A DNA stretch of 64,000 nucleotides, from positions 233,765-297,764 of the forward strand of contig JAREIK010001328.1 in NCBI GenBank assembly GCA_029783825.1. The letters are read 5' to 3'. Source of the DNA: Sapria himalayana (Eukaryota; Streptophyta; Magnoliopsida; Malpighiales; Rafflesiaceae). The position numbers and the translations under genes are program-made. The first letter of the stretch is position 1. Each line of letters starts with the position of its first letter. The notes beneath the pieces are model-generated. The model saw only the letters and a list, made by a program, of their open reading frames with translations. It was not told where the DNA came from and did not search any database. Below, piece after piece: positions 12,361 through 25,760 of the stretch.

Positions 12361-13388
12361 ATTAATTATAAAATTTTTTTATTAATTATTAGTATTAAAA
12401 TTTTATTTAATTTTGTTTATTAAATTTATGTTATTAGTCTATAGATGAGTAATCCTTGAAACACGCATTCTCCTCATAAAATAAAAAAAAATTGATATTA
12501 TAAATAATTTATTTAAAATATATAAAAATACAAAAAAGAATTATATTAATAAGAACTAAAATAACTATTTTTATGATGTATTAATTTTTTAAAAAATTAT
12601 ACAAACAACTTTTCTAAAATTTTATTTAAGAAATTAAAGAATTTATATTAAAGTAACATTAAATAATTAATTCATTAAGTATAATAATTTTTTCGATAAT
12701 CTAAAAATTAAATTAACATACATTAAAATTTATACTTATATATATGTAAATTAATTCAATGTATGATAAAATAGTAAATATTTTCAAAAATATCTGAATT
12801 GATGAATAAACTTGTAAATATTAATATTATTATAAGTATTAAAAAATTTTATGATTATAAATAACTTTTAAAAAAATAAATAATACAAATCATGAAAATC
12901 TTGAAATATAATAAAAATATAATTTTTTCAATAAAGTTAAAAGAAAATAAAATAATAATTATAAATACATATATAGATGTTTAATCCTACAAAAATTTAT
13001 AAAATTAAATAATTGAGTAATATTTTTACAATTAGCTTTAAACATTAATTTTTTATTTCATATTATCTTTATAAAAATAAATATGAATTCTTAAAAATTT
13101 ATAACCATAAAATATAAATTTTTATAGATTTTTTAACATTAAGAGTATTTTATAACTCTTAGGTGAGTGGCTAGAAGACAAATCATCTTTTCATTCATAT
13201 CTTATTATATGAAGTTTGTTAATTTCGTACCTATTTGATATTTTTTTAATGCAATAAGTTACAAGGAACGTCCTACCAAGCACATCCATTATGTTTATGA
13301 TCATATTTTTATTTAATTCAAAGATCATCAATGCTATCTTTCGTTATGATCTAGTCCACCCTGACTATTATAGCTCATAAAGTACTAA

Positions 13389-13550
13389 CCTTGGAATGAC
13401 CATCAAATTTTATGGGCAACAACTCCGATGAAGCTTCTTGTTCATGATCAGGTGTTAAAATAACAAATCCATCAACCAGGAGTGAAATGAATTTCTCATT
13501 TCTGTTAATAACCTACAACTCAAGACCCACCGTGTCCGGCATAACCTAAA
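13389..13550 (-). other. Exon-like fragment in 4.8-kb CACTA
   Basis: On the minus strand a segment reads VMPDTVGLEL, a TAG stop, then VINRNEKFISLLVDGFVILT and HEQEASSELLPIKFDGHSK. It is followed by a GTTAGT splice-donor-like hexamer and preceded by TTTTTAG. Codon-level coherence over ~50 residues in an otherwise AT-repeat element suggests a captured host exon. I do not recognise the protein. The in-frame stop argues against present function. Confidence 0.4.
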
Positions 13551-13707
13551 AATTGAAAAGCAAAACTTTATACCATTTTGATGGTAGATGTAGTTATATA
13601 TAGTTTTTCATGTATTTATATATATTTAGACATATGGCTATGTATAGGTATTGATGTAGATAACTACATTTATATATAGTAATATGTTGATATACATATT
13701 GTTAAAT

Positions 13708-13723
13708 ACATATATATATATAT

Positions 13724-13762
<39 letters not shown>
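13708..13762. repeat. TA microsatellite
   Basis: An almost pure TA run interrupted by a single GG lies in the interior of the 4.8-kb CACTA element. Confidence 0.9.
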
Positions 13763-13765
<3 letters not shown>

Positions 13766-16239
13766 GTCTGTATATGTATATTAAATTTATGTTATTATAT
13801 TTATATATAGTTATGTATACTATTTTAATAGTTATACATATAGTAAAATACACTTATATATATTTATGTGTTATTAATCTTGGGATTATCATATTTACAT
13901 AATTTATTATGTAATTATTAAATATGTTGTTTTATACACACTGCTCACCAGAAAAATCAACACCCATTTTGTGATTATAATCCAAAATCACAAGCATGTC
14001 TGAGCAGCAAAAAACAAGGATATCAAGCCTGCATACCATACCTATTGTGCAACCTCAACATCCACACAATGATAATGCATTATATTACACATGCATAAGT
14101 ATGTATACGAATCAGTGTGTATAAGTAATCCAAGCATACCATGGTTATTAATGAAGTATTGTGTATAATATATGGTAATAGTGAGGGTAGATGAAGAAAT
14201 TCAAAAAAAATAGCAGAATCCAAACACACACTCTTGCATTAAGATAATCGATGAATAGTTAGGGTAGAAAACGTACCTCAAATCAATAAGAAACTCATGG
14301 ATTGAAGGAATTATCACTTACTCTACTATTAGGTTATGATTAATCGGTGTCGAGAGAGAGAGAGAGGTGGAGATGTTTCACGAGAGTTAGAGTTGTATCT
14401 TGGACAACAAGATAGTCTTTTTAAAGTTATAAAAATTTCAAAAATGTTATATTTTTTTTATCAAAACATTAAATAAACAATAAATATATAAAAAACATAA
14501 AGACTCATATTTTATTATTATCAAATTATTTTAAACAAGTCCATATGCATATAGCGAGTCACCCATGAAAACAAACACCTTACAATTTTTAATTATCAAA
14601 TTAATTAAACAATAAATATATAAATAACTTCAAAAAATAGATGTTTGGACTTCCAACTAGAAAAAAAAAATTAAATAGCGACAAGATTTGCAAATTTCAT
14701 ATAGCAAGGCAAAAATAAAACTATGATTTTTCTTCAAGTCACTCTCCTAAAAGTTATAAACTCTTTATGTTAAAAATATATAAATATATATATTTGATGG
14801 TTATAAATTTTTAAGAAAACATATTAATTTTTATGAAGATAATATGAAATAATTTTAAAAGCATAAAATTTCATATTAATTGATATAATATACACTTTTA
14901 AAAATTCTAAAAATTACTTAAAGCGAGAAGATAATTAAAAAAAGTTATATTTATTATTTTAATAATGATTGAATATTAAAAGCTAATAGTAAAAATATTA
15001 CTCAATTTTTTAATTCTTATAAATTTTAGTAGAGTCAAAAATCTATGAATTTATTTTTAAATACCAATATATTTTCTTTTAAATTTAATGAAAAATTTTT
15101 AATATTTATTATAAATCAGGATTTCAAATTTTGTTGTACTTATTTTTTTAAAAGTTTCCTATGATAATAAAATTTTTTTATACTTATAATGATATAATAT
15201 TTACTAGTTTATTCATCAATTCAGATATTTTTGTAAATATTATCTATTTAATTATAAAATAAATTATTTTACATTTATATTAGTAGAAAATACAATGTAT
15301 GTTCATTTATTTTTTAAAATATCTTAAAAAAATTTTATAATTATAGAATTAATTATTTAATATTACTTTAATACTAAATTTTATGTTTCTTAATTAAAAA
15401 TTGTAAATAAATTTTTCCATAATTTTTTTTTAAATTTTATAACTATTAAAATAGTTAATTTAGTCCTTATTAATATAATTTTATTTTGTATTTTTATATT
15501 TTTTAAATTATTTATTTATAATATCCTATTTTTATAATATTACAAGGAGAATGTGCCTTTCAAGGATCGCTCATCTATAGACCATGACATATATTTAATA
15601 AACAAAGTTAAATAAAATATTAAAACATATAATAAATTAAAAAAAAATTAAATCATTAAAGATTGGAGATGGAAATTATTCCCAGTGCAAATAACTATGG
15701 CAAAATCCCTAGCTAAATGGATATATTTCGTGAAAAATAAAATTTAAAAAATAATTATTTACAATAAAATATAAAATAGTAAAAAAAATTTCCGATAATT
15801 ATTTAGCTATAGATTTTATCTCGATATAATTAGGTAAGGAAAATCTGTCGCTATATCCGTCATTAAAATCCTGCTTTTCTTTGCATGGAAATCTACGAAA
15901 ATATTAGCAACGGAATTTATCATGATATAATTAGCTAGGGTTGCTAAATCTGTTGCTAATTTTCTCAATATATTAGCTAGGGAAATTTCGTCACTACATC
16001 CATCACTAAATTTCCTGGTTTTCTTTGCGCAAAAATCATTGAAAATTTTAGTGACGGAAAATTTTCAATCAGATATTTCCATCACTAATCCGTCAATAAT
16101 CCATCATTAGTATTTATTTCAAAGTAAAATCAAAAATCCCTTGTTATTCCATAGCTAATCCCTCGCTATTTAGCTAGTGAATGATTCCTAGCTAAATTTC
16201 TTTAGCTAAATCGATATTTTCTTGTAGTGAAATAACTAT

Positions 16240-16790
16240 ATGTTTAACTATATATAACTATTTATAACAATATTTACTATATGTATAATAACATATAACT
16301 ATAAATAATTGTATCTTACTATATCTATAACTATTAAAATGTTATACATAACTATATTTAAATTTATAATTTATAACATATATTTAATATACATTTTTAT
16401 ATATTAATATATACAAATGTATTTTACTATGCCTATACCTTTACATAACTATATGTATAAATATATAAAATTAAATTAAAAAATATATATACCTACCTGT
16501 ATAAATATAAGTTTAACTATATGTGATGTATAACCACATGTAACTATATAATTATAACAACATACACTATTATGTTTAAGTATATGTGTATAACTATATA
16601 TAAATATTTGTATAATAATATAAAACTTTATATAATTAAATATAACTTTATTTGTAACTATGTATACATATATATAAATCTATATATTTGTTTATAACTT
16701 TGTATACATTTATGTATTATTACATAAAACTACTTGTATGAATATATATATATATATAACTACATATACTATATGTATAATAACATATAA
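16240..16790. repeat. Inverted copy of the 545-bp repeat
   Basis: Read inversely, this matches the 9520-10630 tandem repeat, including the inverse forms of TATAAACAAATATATAGATTT, ATGTACAAAG-like and TTGTAAATTATTTAAA-like segments. It lies immediately right of the 4.8-kb CACTA element. Together the two blocks form a large inverted repeat with that element and the gene-like stretch in the middle. Confidence 0.75.
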
Positions 16791-16794
16791 TTAT

Positions 16795-17590
16795 AAATGG
16801 GATAATACTAATTTGTTGCACTAACTTGAAATTAAATGGCAAAAGATATATATAATATTAACAATATGTAATGACATAACCTTAGAGTGTCTGTTGGTCA
16901 TATATATCTTGTTGTTGAAATAAGGGTCCTACTCTTACCTAATGCCAACCTTGGGCCTCAGGCTTATATATAAACTTATGTATGACAAAAGATGTGTTAT
17001 ATGATAGGTTTGTATAGAAGACAATTTTTTTATTCTTTTATGTAATTCCTTATTCTAACACTGCATTCTCTGTCTCTCTCTCCCTCTCTCATTCTTTATG
17101 TATCACACTCTCTCCCACTTTTGCTTTCTATGACATACTCTCTCTCTCTCTTTCTCTCTCTCTTGCTATTTTTTTTCTCACTTTCTTTCTTTCTTGCTTG
17201 CACTCTTTCTCTCTCTCCCTCTCTCTCTCTCCCCCATTTCTCTTTCTCTCTCTCTCTCCCTCTTCCCCATCTCTCTCTCCCTCTCCCCTTCAAACTTTAA
17301 ATTTCTTTCTTTTTTGCTTTCCTTTATTGTTCATTCACATATTTTGCTTCCTTCATCTAGTAATAGCATGATATTTATTAATATTTATCATCCTAAAAAT
17401 GGCTTTATCTATTCATGTAAATTTTGAAAATGCATTGCCTCAATAATCATGATATTAAATTTTTAAATATTCATTTATAAGTAATTTTATTAAATTATTA
17501 GTATATTTTGAAGTAATTGTATGTTTCATTCAAAATAATGATTGAGCATTAATTTTTGCAAATAAAACAAGGCAAAATGAATTCAGATCA
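16795..17590. promoter_or_regulatory. CT-rich leader region before transposase
   Basis: The stretch starts with GGGATAATACTAATTTGTTGCA, which recurs at about 48060 in the right arm. A CT/CTTT-rich tract (17067-17290) lies about 300 bp upstream of the first recognisable transposase codons. CT-rich tracts are common in plant promoters and 5' leaders. A promoter role is inference; I see no certain TATA box or start. The open frames through the CT tract are low-complexity artefacts. Confidence 0.35.
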
Positions 17591-20500
17591 TTAGTGGATG
17601 TAGAAAAAGTTTATGAATGGACTTTTGAATCAAGATTTTTTGAGTGGGCTTGAAACATTCATCAATTTTACATGTAGTAAATCGAGATGGATGGATTGAG
17701 AAAAAAATAAGCATCCATGTAATAATCACAAGTGTAAAAATATCCTTTTTCATGATGTAAACTTTATAAGATACAATTTAGCTAAATATGACTTTGTACC
17801 AAATTATTTTATTTGGATTTGTTGTGGGAAAAGTACAATGGCTCTGAACATTGACCGAAATGAGGGTACTGAATCATTTGCATATGGTGAAGAAGCATCA
17901 AACACATACCATAGAATGGTCATTGAAGCTGTTGGTGCTAACTTCAATATTTATTACAAGGATTAACCACATTATCTTGAAGCTTGGAAATTTAATGATA
18001 TGCTTAAAGATATATATAATGAGTTGTGGCTTCATTGTAAAATACATTCACAATTGTCAATTGTGGCTTGACTTATGAGTATTAAGTCAGAAAATTATAT
18101 GTCTGAGAAATTATTTAATTAGGTGACAAAAATGATGAAGGAGATTGTTTCTGATACTAATTTGGTCACTAACAACTTTTAAAAGACTAAGAAGTTACTA
18201 TGAGTTATGGGTCTACCAATAAATAAAATTGATTGTTATTTCAATGGATGTATATTATATTGGGGGTGGTAGTATTGATTTATATAATTATATGTTTTGT
18301 GATCATCCTCAGTTTAAGAAGGCACATCGTGTTGCAGATATGCGACAAAAGATGAAAATTGCACTAAGATGAAGTATTTTTTATTAATTCATCAATTATA
18401 GAGACTATATGCATCAAATGCTATTGAACAAGATATGTGGTGAAATTCTGAGCATGAGGTTGAAGAAGGGGTGATGCGTCATCCATCAGATTCATTTGCT
18501 TGGAAGTATTTTAATCATATATATCAAAATTTTGCAGCTAAAATTTGAAATGTGAGATTGCGTCTCTGCACTGATGGATTTCAGCCATTTGGCTAATCTG
18601 TACAATAATATTCAATATGGATAGTGATAGTGACACATTATAATGTGCCACCGTGGTTGTGTATGAAGGAGCAATATTTGTTTTTGTCAATATTAGTTCT
18701 TGGGGCAAAAAATTCAAAAGACATGCTGTATGTTTTTTTTCAGCCTCTTATAGCAGAGTTAAATCATTTTTGGGATATTGGCATTAATACATATGATATC
18801 TAAAAGAAGCAAAAGTTCATTATGCTGGTGACCATTATGTGGATGGTGACTTTCCTACATATTCAATGTTGTCTGTATGAGTACTACAGGACAATTCATA
18901 TGCCCATATTTCATGAAAATGTATCATGCATTTATCCTCGAATTTAGTGGTGAACAATCATGGTTTGATAACCATCATAAGTTTATATCTATGAATCATC
19001 CATTCCAATGAAATATAACTACATTTTGAAAAAATAAAATAGGGATGAGGTTGCACCAGCAGTTCGTTCAGGAGATGATATTATGATAGAGATTTAGGGT
19101 TTGGGTCTAAAGAAGGTAACTAAAAAGGATGCTATAGGAACTAATGGACCAATATACAAAATATTTGGCGGGAAGAAACATAGTACTTTTTGGGACTTAC
19201 CCTATTGGAAGTCCAATTTAATTCGTCATAACTTGGATGTATTGCATATTGAAAAGAAATATGATTGATAATATTTTCAACACTATCCTTAATGTAGACG
19301 GAAAAATAAAAGACACTTTAAAATCAAGACAAGAGCTAAATTATTATTATTGGCATCTTGAATTAAAAATGAATGAGGCAACAAAAAGATTCCCTAAAGT
19401 TTGTTATACGCTTGATGAGAAGGGAATACATATATTATATGAATAGGTTAAAATTTTGAAATTCCCTGATGGATATGTGTCAATTATGGGTAGATGTGTT
19501 GATATAAAAAATCATAAGTTATTTGGAATGAAAAGTCATGACTATCATGTATTTATTCAAAGATTAAATACTAATTGTATTATGTGAATTAGTTCGTCTA
19601 AGTGTTTGGAAGGTCCTTATAGAACTTAGTTTATTCTTCAAACAGCTAATTACAACCACGATCAAAATAAATGACATGGTGAGGCTGGAGAATGACATAC
19701 CACTTATTCTTTGTAAGCTTGAAAGGATATTCCCATTAAACTTTTTTGACTCAATGAAGCATTTACCAATCCATTTGGCATATAAAGTAAGGATAGTAGG
19801 GCCAGTGCAATATAGGTGTATTTATTCTTTTGAGAGGTAAATACATATAAGTAGTTATGTTTTATTATTTCAAGCATAAAGTAATATTGTAATTTAATAT
19901 AATTGAAACCTAACATTATGGTTGTAGGCATCTAAGTTAGTTGAAATTGAATGTTAGAAACAAGGCAAAAGTTGAAGGTTCAATTTTCAATGCATATTTA
20001 GTAGAAAAAGAATCACCATTTTGTTCTTATTATTTTGAGGATCATGTCAATACAAAGAATAGATATGTGCCTCGGAATGATGAAGCTCATGTGGTGATAG
20101 AAGAAGATTTTGTGGACAAGTGATCTATCTTAAAGCACACTGGAAGAGCATTTGGAAGAGCAAAGAAAAGATGTAATACAACTGAAGAGGTTGCACCATA
20201 TATTGAGTATGTATAACCAAAATGATTATAGGTTTAGTCATAGTTTAATTTTGTCCTTAATAGGAATAATTAAAAATTGATATACTTTTTTCTCCCTATT
20301 TTTATATTTGTGCAGTATTTTTGTTGTGCAGTTAAAAAATAGGCAAACAATAATCTCCAGTAATGAGGTCGATTATATGCTAGAGATCTAATTTGTGAAT
20401 TTGTTCAAAAACTATGTGAGAATTATTAAGTTTTAATTTTTTAAATTATTTAATTTATTAGTATCTTTTATTTATCAATATCATTTGTTTAATTTATGCA

Positions 20501-20990
20501 ATAGACCAATGATCCTTTAAATGGAGATTCTAATATTTTCATTCATAATCTAAGTAAAGGCCTGTTTAGATATGTGACAACCTATCCTGAATATTTTGTC
20601 AATGGATATAATTTTCACACAATCAGGCATGGTTATTCTAAAACAATAATGAATAGTGATGTATCCATTAAAGGCTCAAGTTATAGGGAAGATGAGATTG
20701 ATTATTAAGGTCAACTCATATACGTTATTGAGTTGGAGTATCCTAGACTTAAAAACAACATTAATGTATTATTAAAGTGCGAGTGGTTTGATCCTACATG
20801 AAATGTGAGTACAAAGATTCGTTCGGATTATAAGCTAGTAAATGTTAACCATAAACACATATAGAATCGATATGTGTCATTTATTATGGCAGTTCTAGCC
20901 ACTCAAGTATATAATTATACATATCTGAGTTTATCTCGTAATAAGAGTGAGTGGTGGACGATTTGCAAAATTAAAGCTCTATCAATTTTA
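17590..20990 (+). pseudogene. TNP2-type CACTA transposase, decayed
   Basis: Transposase of an En/Spm-like element, which would cut and join element ends. In order I can read a transposase-associated N-terminal segment (about 17600-17830: HPCNNHKCKN, DFVPNYFIW), then the TNP2 region. The TNP2 region has NTYHRMVIEA (17905), RLCTDGFQPFG (about 18560-18595) and PPWLCMKEQYLFLS (about 18648). Next come KDTLKSRQEL (19311) and a DUF4218-like part with FPDGYVSIMGRCVD, KLFGMKSHDYHVFIQRL and NKAKVEGSIFNAYLVE (19455-20100). A DUF4216-like end lies at about 20690-20990. In-frame stops and frame changes occur throughout, so it is not functional. At least one intron is clear (19837-19927); others are likely near 20210-20330 and 20420-20500. 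Homology to the other copy stops at 21018, where GATA repeats take over. Confidence 0.9.
19837..19927 (+). other. Intron within transposase pseudogene
   Basis: The donor GTAAAT and acceptor TTGTAG bound 91 bases. Joining the flanks restores the conserved order SFER then HLS.LKLNVRNKAKVEGSI, which matches the family's usual FERYL..LK..VRNKA..EGSI. The unit boundary therefore supports an original spliced gene rather than a processed copy. Confidence 0.7.
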
Positions 20991-21034
20991 AAGTACCAAC
21001 ATCTCAACAAAGAAGTGAAAACTAATAAACAAGC

Positions 21035-21405
21035 AAAGAGAGAGATAGATAGAGAGATAGATAGATTGATAGATAGACAGATAAATAGATATACAGATAG
21101 ATAGATAGATAGACAAATAGATAGATTGATAGATTGATAGATAGACATATAGACAAATAGATAGATAAAAATATAGATAGATAGATAGATAGACAAATAG
21201 ATAGATAGATAGATAATTAGATTGGATATCATTTAGATAGATCAACAGATAGATAAATATACATATAGATAGATAGATACAAATATAGATAGATAGATAA
21301 CTAGATAAAAAGATATGAAGATAGATAGATAGATAGATTTATAAAATGACAGACAGACAGACAGATAGATAGATAAATAGATAGATGGATAGACATAGAG
21401 AATAA
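21035..21405. repeat. GATA-orientation segment of large array
   Basis: It consists of GATA units with AATA and GACA variants on the + strand. It begins about 20 bases after transposase homology ends and runs to the orientation switch near 21405. Confidence 0.92.
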
Positions 21406-22658
21406 TAGACATATATTTATCTATTTGTATATCTATCTACTTATCTACATGTCTATCTATCTATATATCGATTAATCTAGTTATCAGTCTATCTACCAAT
21501 ATATAGATCAATCTCTATATCATTCTATCTATTAATCTATCTATCCATTTGTCTATCTATCTATATATCTATATATCTATATATCTATATATCTATCTGT
21601 CTATCTATCTATCTGTCTCTCTGTCTCTCTATTTATCTTTCAATCAATCAATATATGTATGTATCTATCTATCTGTCTATCTATCTATTTGTCTATTTAT
21701 CTGCCTATCTATTTATCTGACTATCTATCTGTTTGTCTATCTATATATCTATCTATTTATCTATATGTTTATCTTTCGACTAGTCTATCTTCTGTCTGTC
21801 TATCTATTTGTCTATCAATCTATCTTTTTATATATCTATCTAACTAATTGTATGTCTATCTATCTATCTAAATGTATATCTATTTGTCTGTCTGTCTAGC
21901 TTTCTATAATTCTCACTATTAGTCTATCTATTTATCTGACTATCTATGTATTTTTTTTCTATCTATCTATTTATATATCTTTATGTCTATCTATCTGTCT
22001 ATCTATTTATTAATATATCTGTCTATCTATTTATTAATATATCTATATCTCTATCTATTTATCCATCTATCTACCAATTTGTCTATATATCTATCTAAAT
22101 ATTTATTTATCAATCATTCTATCTATATATATACATACACACATATATCTATCTATTTATCTCTCTATTTATCAGCCTATCTATCCGTATATCTTTCTCT
22201 AAATCTATCTATCTATCTGTCTATCTATCTCTCTGTCTATCTATCTATCTTTATATCTATTTATCTATCTATCTATCTTTTTGTTTGTCTATATATCTGG
22301 ATATCTTCCTATATTTTTGTATACCTATCTTTCTCTATATATATCTATCTATCTATTTATCAATCTATCAATCTATATTTCTATCTATTTTTCAAACAAT
22401 GTACCTATCTATTAAGATTTTAATAGTAAATCTATTAATCTATCTATTTTTCTATCTTTTTAATTATCTTTCTGTATATATATATCTGCCTATCTATCTG
22501 TTTATCCATATATCTATCAATATGTCTATATATCTATTAATCTATATATCTATCTATCTTTCAATCTTTATATCTTTCTATATATCTATCTATTCATATC
22601 TATATATATATACCTACATATATATATATATATTTGTCTATTTATCTATCCATCTAAC

Positions 22659-22702
<44 letters not shown>

Positions 22703-23817
22703 ATCTATCTGGATATCTATATGTCTATAAATCTATATTTCTATTTGGCTATCAATTTATATTTCTATTTGTTACCAATCTTTTAACCATATCTCAATTA
22801 ATCTATCTATCAATGTGTATATCAATCAATCAATCTATTTATCTATCAATTTATCTATCTATTAATCAATCAATAATTCTATTTATCTATTTGTCTATCT
22901 ATCTATCTATCTATATATATCTATTCATCTATCATTCTAAATATCTATAATTGTATCTATCAATCAATCAATCTCTCTGTCTCTGATTCTGTTTATCTAT
23001 CAATCTATCTATCAATTTGTTTATCTATCAATCAATCAATCAATCTGCCTATCTATTTGCCTATCTATCTATCTTTCTATCTATTTGTCTATCTATCTAT
23101 CTATCTATATATTTATCTATCTATCAATCTATCTATATATCTATCTATCAAACTATCTATCTATCTAATAATTTGTCTACCTATATGTCTATATATTTGT
23201 CTATCAATATATTTATTATTCTATCTATCAATCTTATATCTATTAGTCTATCTATCTATCTATGTGTATGTCTATCTATTTCTCTATCTATCTATCTATC
23301 TGTTTATCTATCTGTCTATCTATCTATTTATATATCTATCTTTTTATTTATCTATATGTCTAACAATCTATTTATCTATCTATTTATCAATTTGTCTACC
23401 TATATTTTTATTTTTCTATCTAATTGTCTATCTATATGTTTGCGTGTTATCTACATACTTGACTATGTAAGTGCTTGACTGTCTACTTGGTTGGCTGTCT
23501 ATTTGTCTGTCAATTAGTCTATTTGTCTGTCTTCTATCTGTATGTCTATTTTTCTATCTATTTGTCTATCTTTTTATCTGACTTTTTGTTTGTATGGCTA
23601 TTTAGCTATCTGTCTATATGTCTATCTATCTATTAATCTGTCTATCAATATTTCTATCTATCTATCTTTCTTTCTTTCAATAAATCAATATATATATATA
23701 TATATATCTCTATCTATCTATCTTTGTGTCTATCATTCTCTCTATCTTTTTGTATATCTATTTCTCTATATATCTGTCTATCAATCTATCTTATATCTTT
23801 CTATATATCAATCTTTC

Positions 23818-23848
<31 letters not shown>

Positions 23849-24520
23849 GTGTCTATTTATCTATGTGTCTATCTATCTTTCTATCTCTATGTCTATCAAT
23901 GTATGTATCAATCTATCTATATATCTGTCTATCAATCTATCTTTCAATTTGTCTATCAATCTGTTCATCAATATTTCTATCAATCTATCTATCAACTGTC
24001 TATCAATCTAATTATCTATCTATCAATCTATCTATTAATTAGTATATATATTTGACTATCTTTCTGTCTATATATTTGTCTATTTATTTGTCTATCTATC
24101 AATATATAAATATGTCTATCTATCTCTCTATCTATCTGTCTATAAATCTCTATATCTACATGTCTTTCTATTTTATTTTTATAAGTCTATTTATCTATCT
24201 ATTAGCTTATTTGTTTATCTATATATTTGACAATCTATCTATCTATCTGTCTGTTTATCTATCTACCCATCTACCTGTCAATCAATCAATCAATCAATTA
24301 TTCTATTAGTCTATTTTTCTATATGTCTATTTCTCCATTTGTCTATCTGTCTATATGATTATTTTTATATCTATCTATCTATCTGTCAATCTATCTACCT
24401 ATCTATCTCTGTATCTATCAATTTGTCTATATATCTATCTATCTATGTTTCTATGTATCTTTTTATTTATCTATCTGTCTATTTGTCTATCTGTATATCT
24501 ATCTATTCGTCTTTCTATCT

Positions 24521-24564
<44 letters not shown>

Positions 24565-25728
24565 ATCTGTCTATCTTTTTATCTATATATCTATCTTTAT
24601 ATATGTTTATTTATCTATCTATATATCATTCTATCTCTCTATTTGTCTACCAATCTATCTGTCTATATATTTGTCTATCTATGTGTCTATCTGTTAATCT
24701 ATCTATATGACTATCTGTCTACATGTCTATCTATCAATATATCTTTATGTCTATTTCTTTTTCTATCTGTCTATATATCTATCTATCATTCTATCTATAT
24801 GTGTATCTATCTGTCTATCAATCTATCTATCTATCTGACTATCAATCTATCTATCACTTTGTCTATCAAAATATCTATAAATCTATTTACCTATCTATCT
24901 ATCTATTTTTTTATTTATCTATCTGTCTGTCTGTCTATCTGTCTATCTATATATCGATTTGTCCATCTTTCTATTAATCTATATGTATGTCTATCTATTT
25001 TTTTGTCTATATATTTCACAATCTATCTATCAATCTATCTATCAATCTATCTCGATATCTATTTGTCTATCTATATGTCTATTTATCTATCTATATATCA
25101 ATATATCTATATATCTATCTATTTGTCTATCTATCTATCTTTCTTTCTTTCTATCCATTTGTCTACTTATTTTTATATCTATTTGTCTATCTTTCTATCT
25201 CTCTATCTATCTATTTGTCTAACTATGTATATTTTTTTCTATCTATCTATTTTTCTCTCTCTATCTCTCTATTTATCTTTTTGTCACTCTGTCTGTATTT
25301 CTATCTATCTATCTATTTGTATATTTGCCTATATTTTTATCAAACTATCTATCGATCTATCTATCAATTTATCTGTGTATCTATCTATCTATATATCGAT
25401 TTATCTTTGTATCTATGTATTTGTCTATCTGTCTATGTTTCTATCTATTTAGCTATCTATCTATATATCTTTCTATCTATCTTTATCTCTATCTTTCTAT
25501 CTATAAGCATGCCTATCTATCTATCTGTCAATCTATCTATTTGTCTACTTAAATATCTATCTATCTATCTTTCAAACAATCTATATATCAATCTATCGAT
25601 CAAACTATCTATCTATTTATTTATCTATTTGTCTATCTATATATCTATATGTCTTTTTATCTATCTATTTAATTATCTATCTTTATATCTTTCTATCTAT
25701 CTTTCTAAATATCTATCAATCAATCTAT

Positions 25729-25760
<32 letters not shown>

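Larger units (their letters stand above)
11444..16229. mobile_element. Complete non-autonomous CACTA element, 4.8 kb
   Basis: The left end reads CACTACAAGAAAATAT and the right end is its inverse complement (ATATTTTCTTGTAGTG), a classic plant CACTA terminus. The ends are followed inward by subterminal repeats (11450-12360 and 15660-16200) and then by matching AT-rich inverted blocks (12360-13260 against 14500-15660). Flanking triplets are CAA and AAA, so the 3-bp target duplication is imperfect. No transposase is present. The interior (13270-14450) holds an exon-like piece and a TA microsatellite. It interrupts the sequence between the gene-like stretch at 10640-11443 and the inverted 545-bp repeat at 16240. 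Confidence 0.88.

Noticed and set aside
17096..17427. Arg/Glu-rich and Leu/Ser-rich open frames on opposite strands
   Set aside because: Both are translations of the same CT/GA-rich tract and have no other support.
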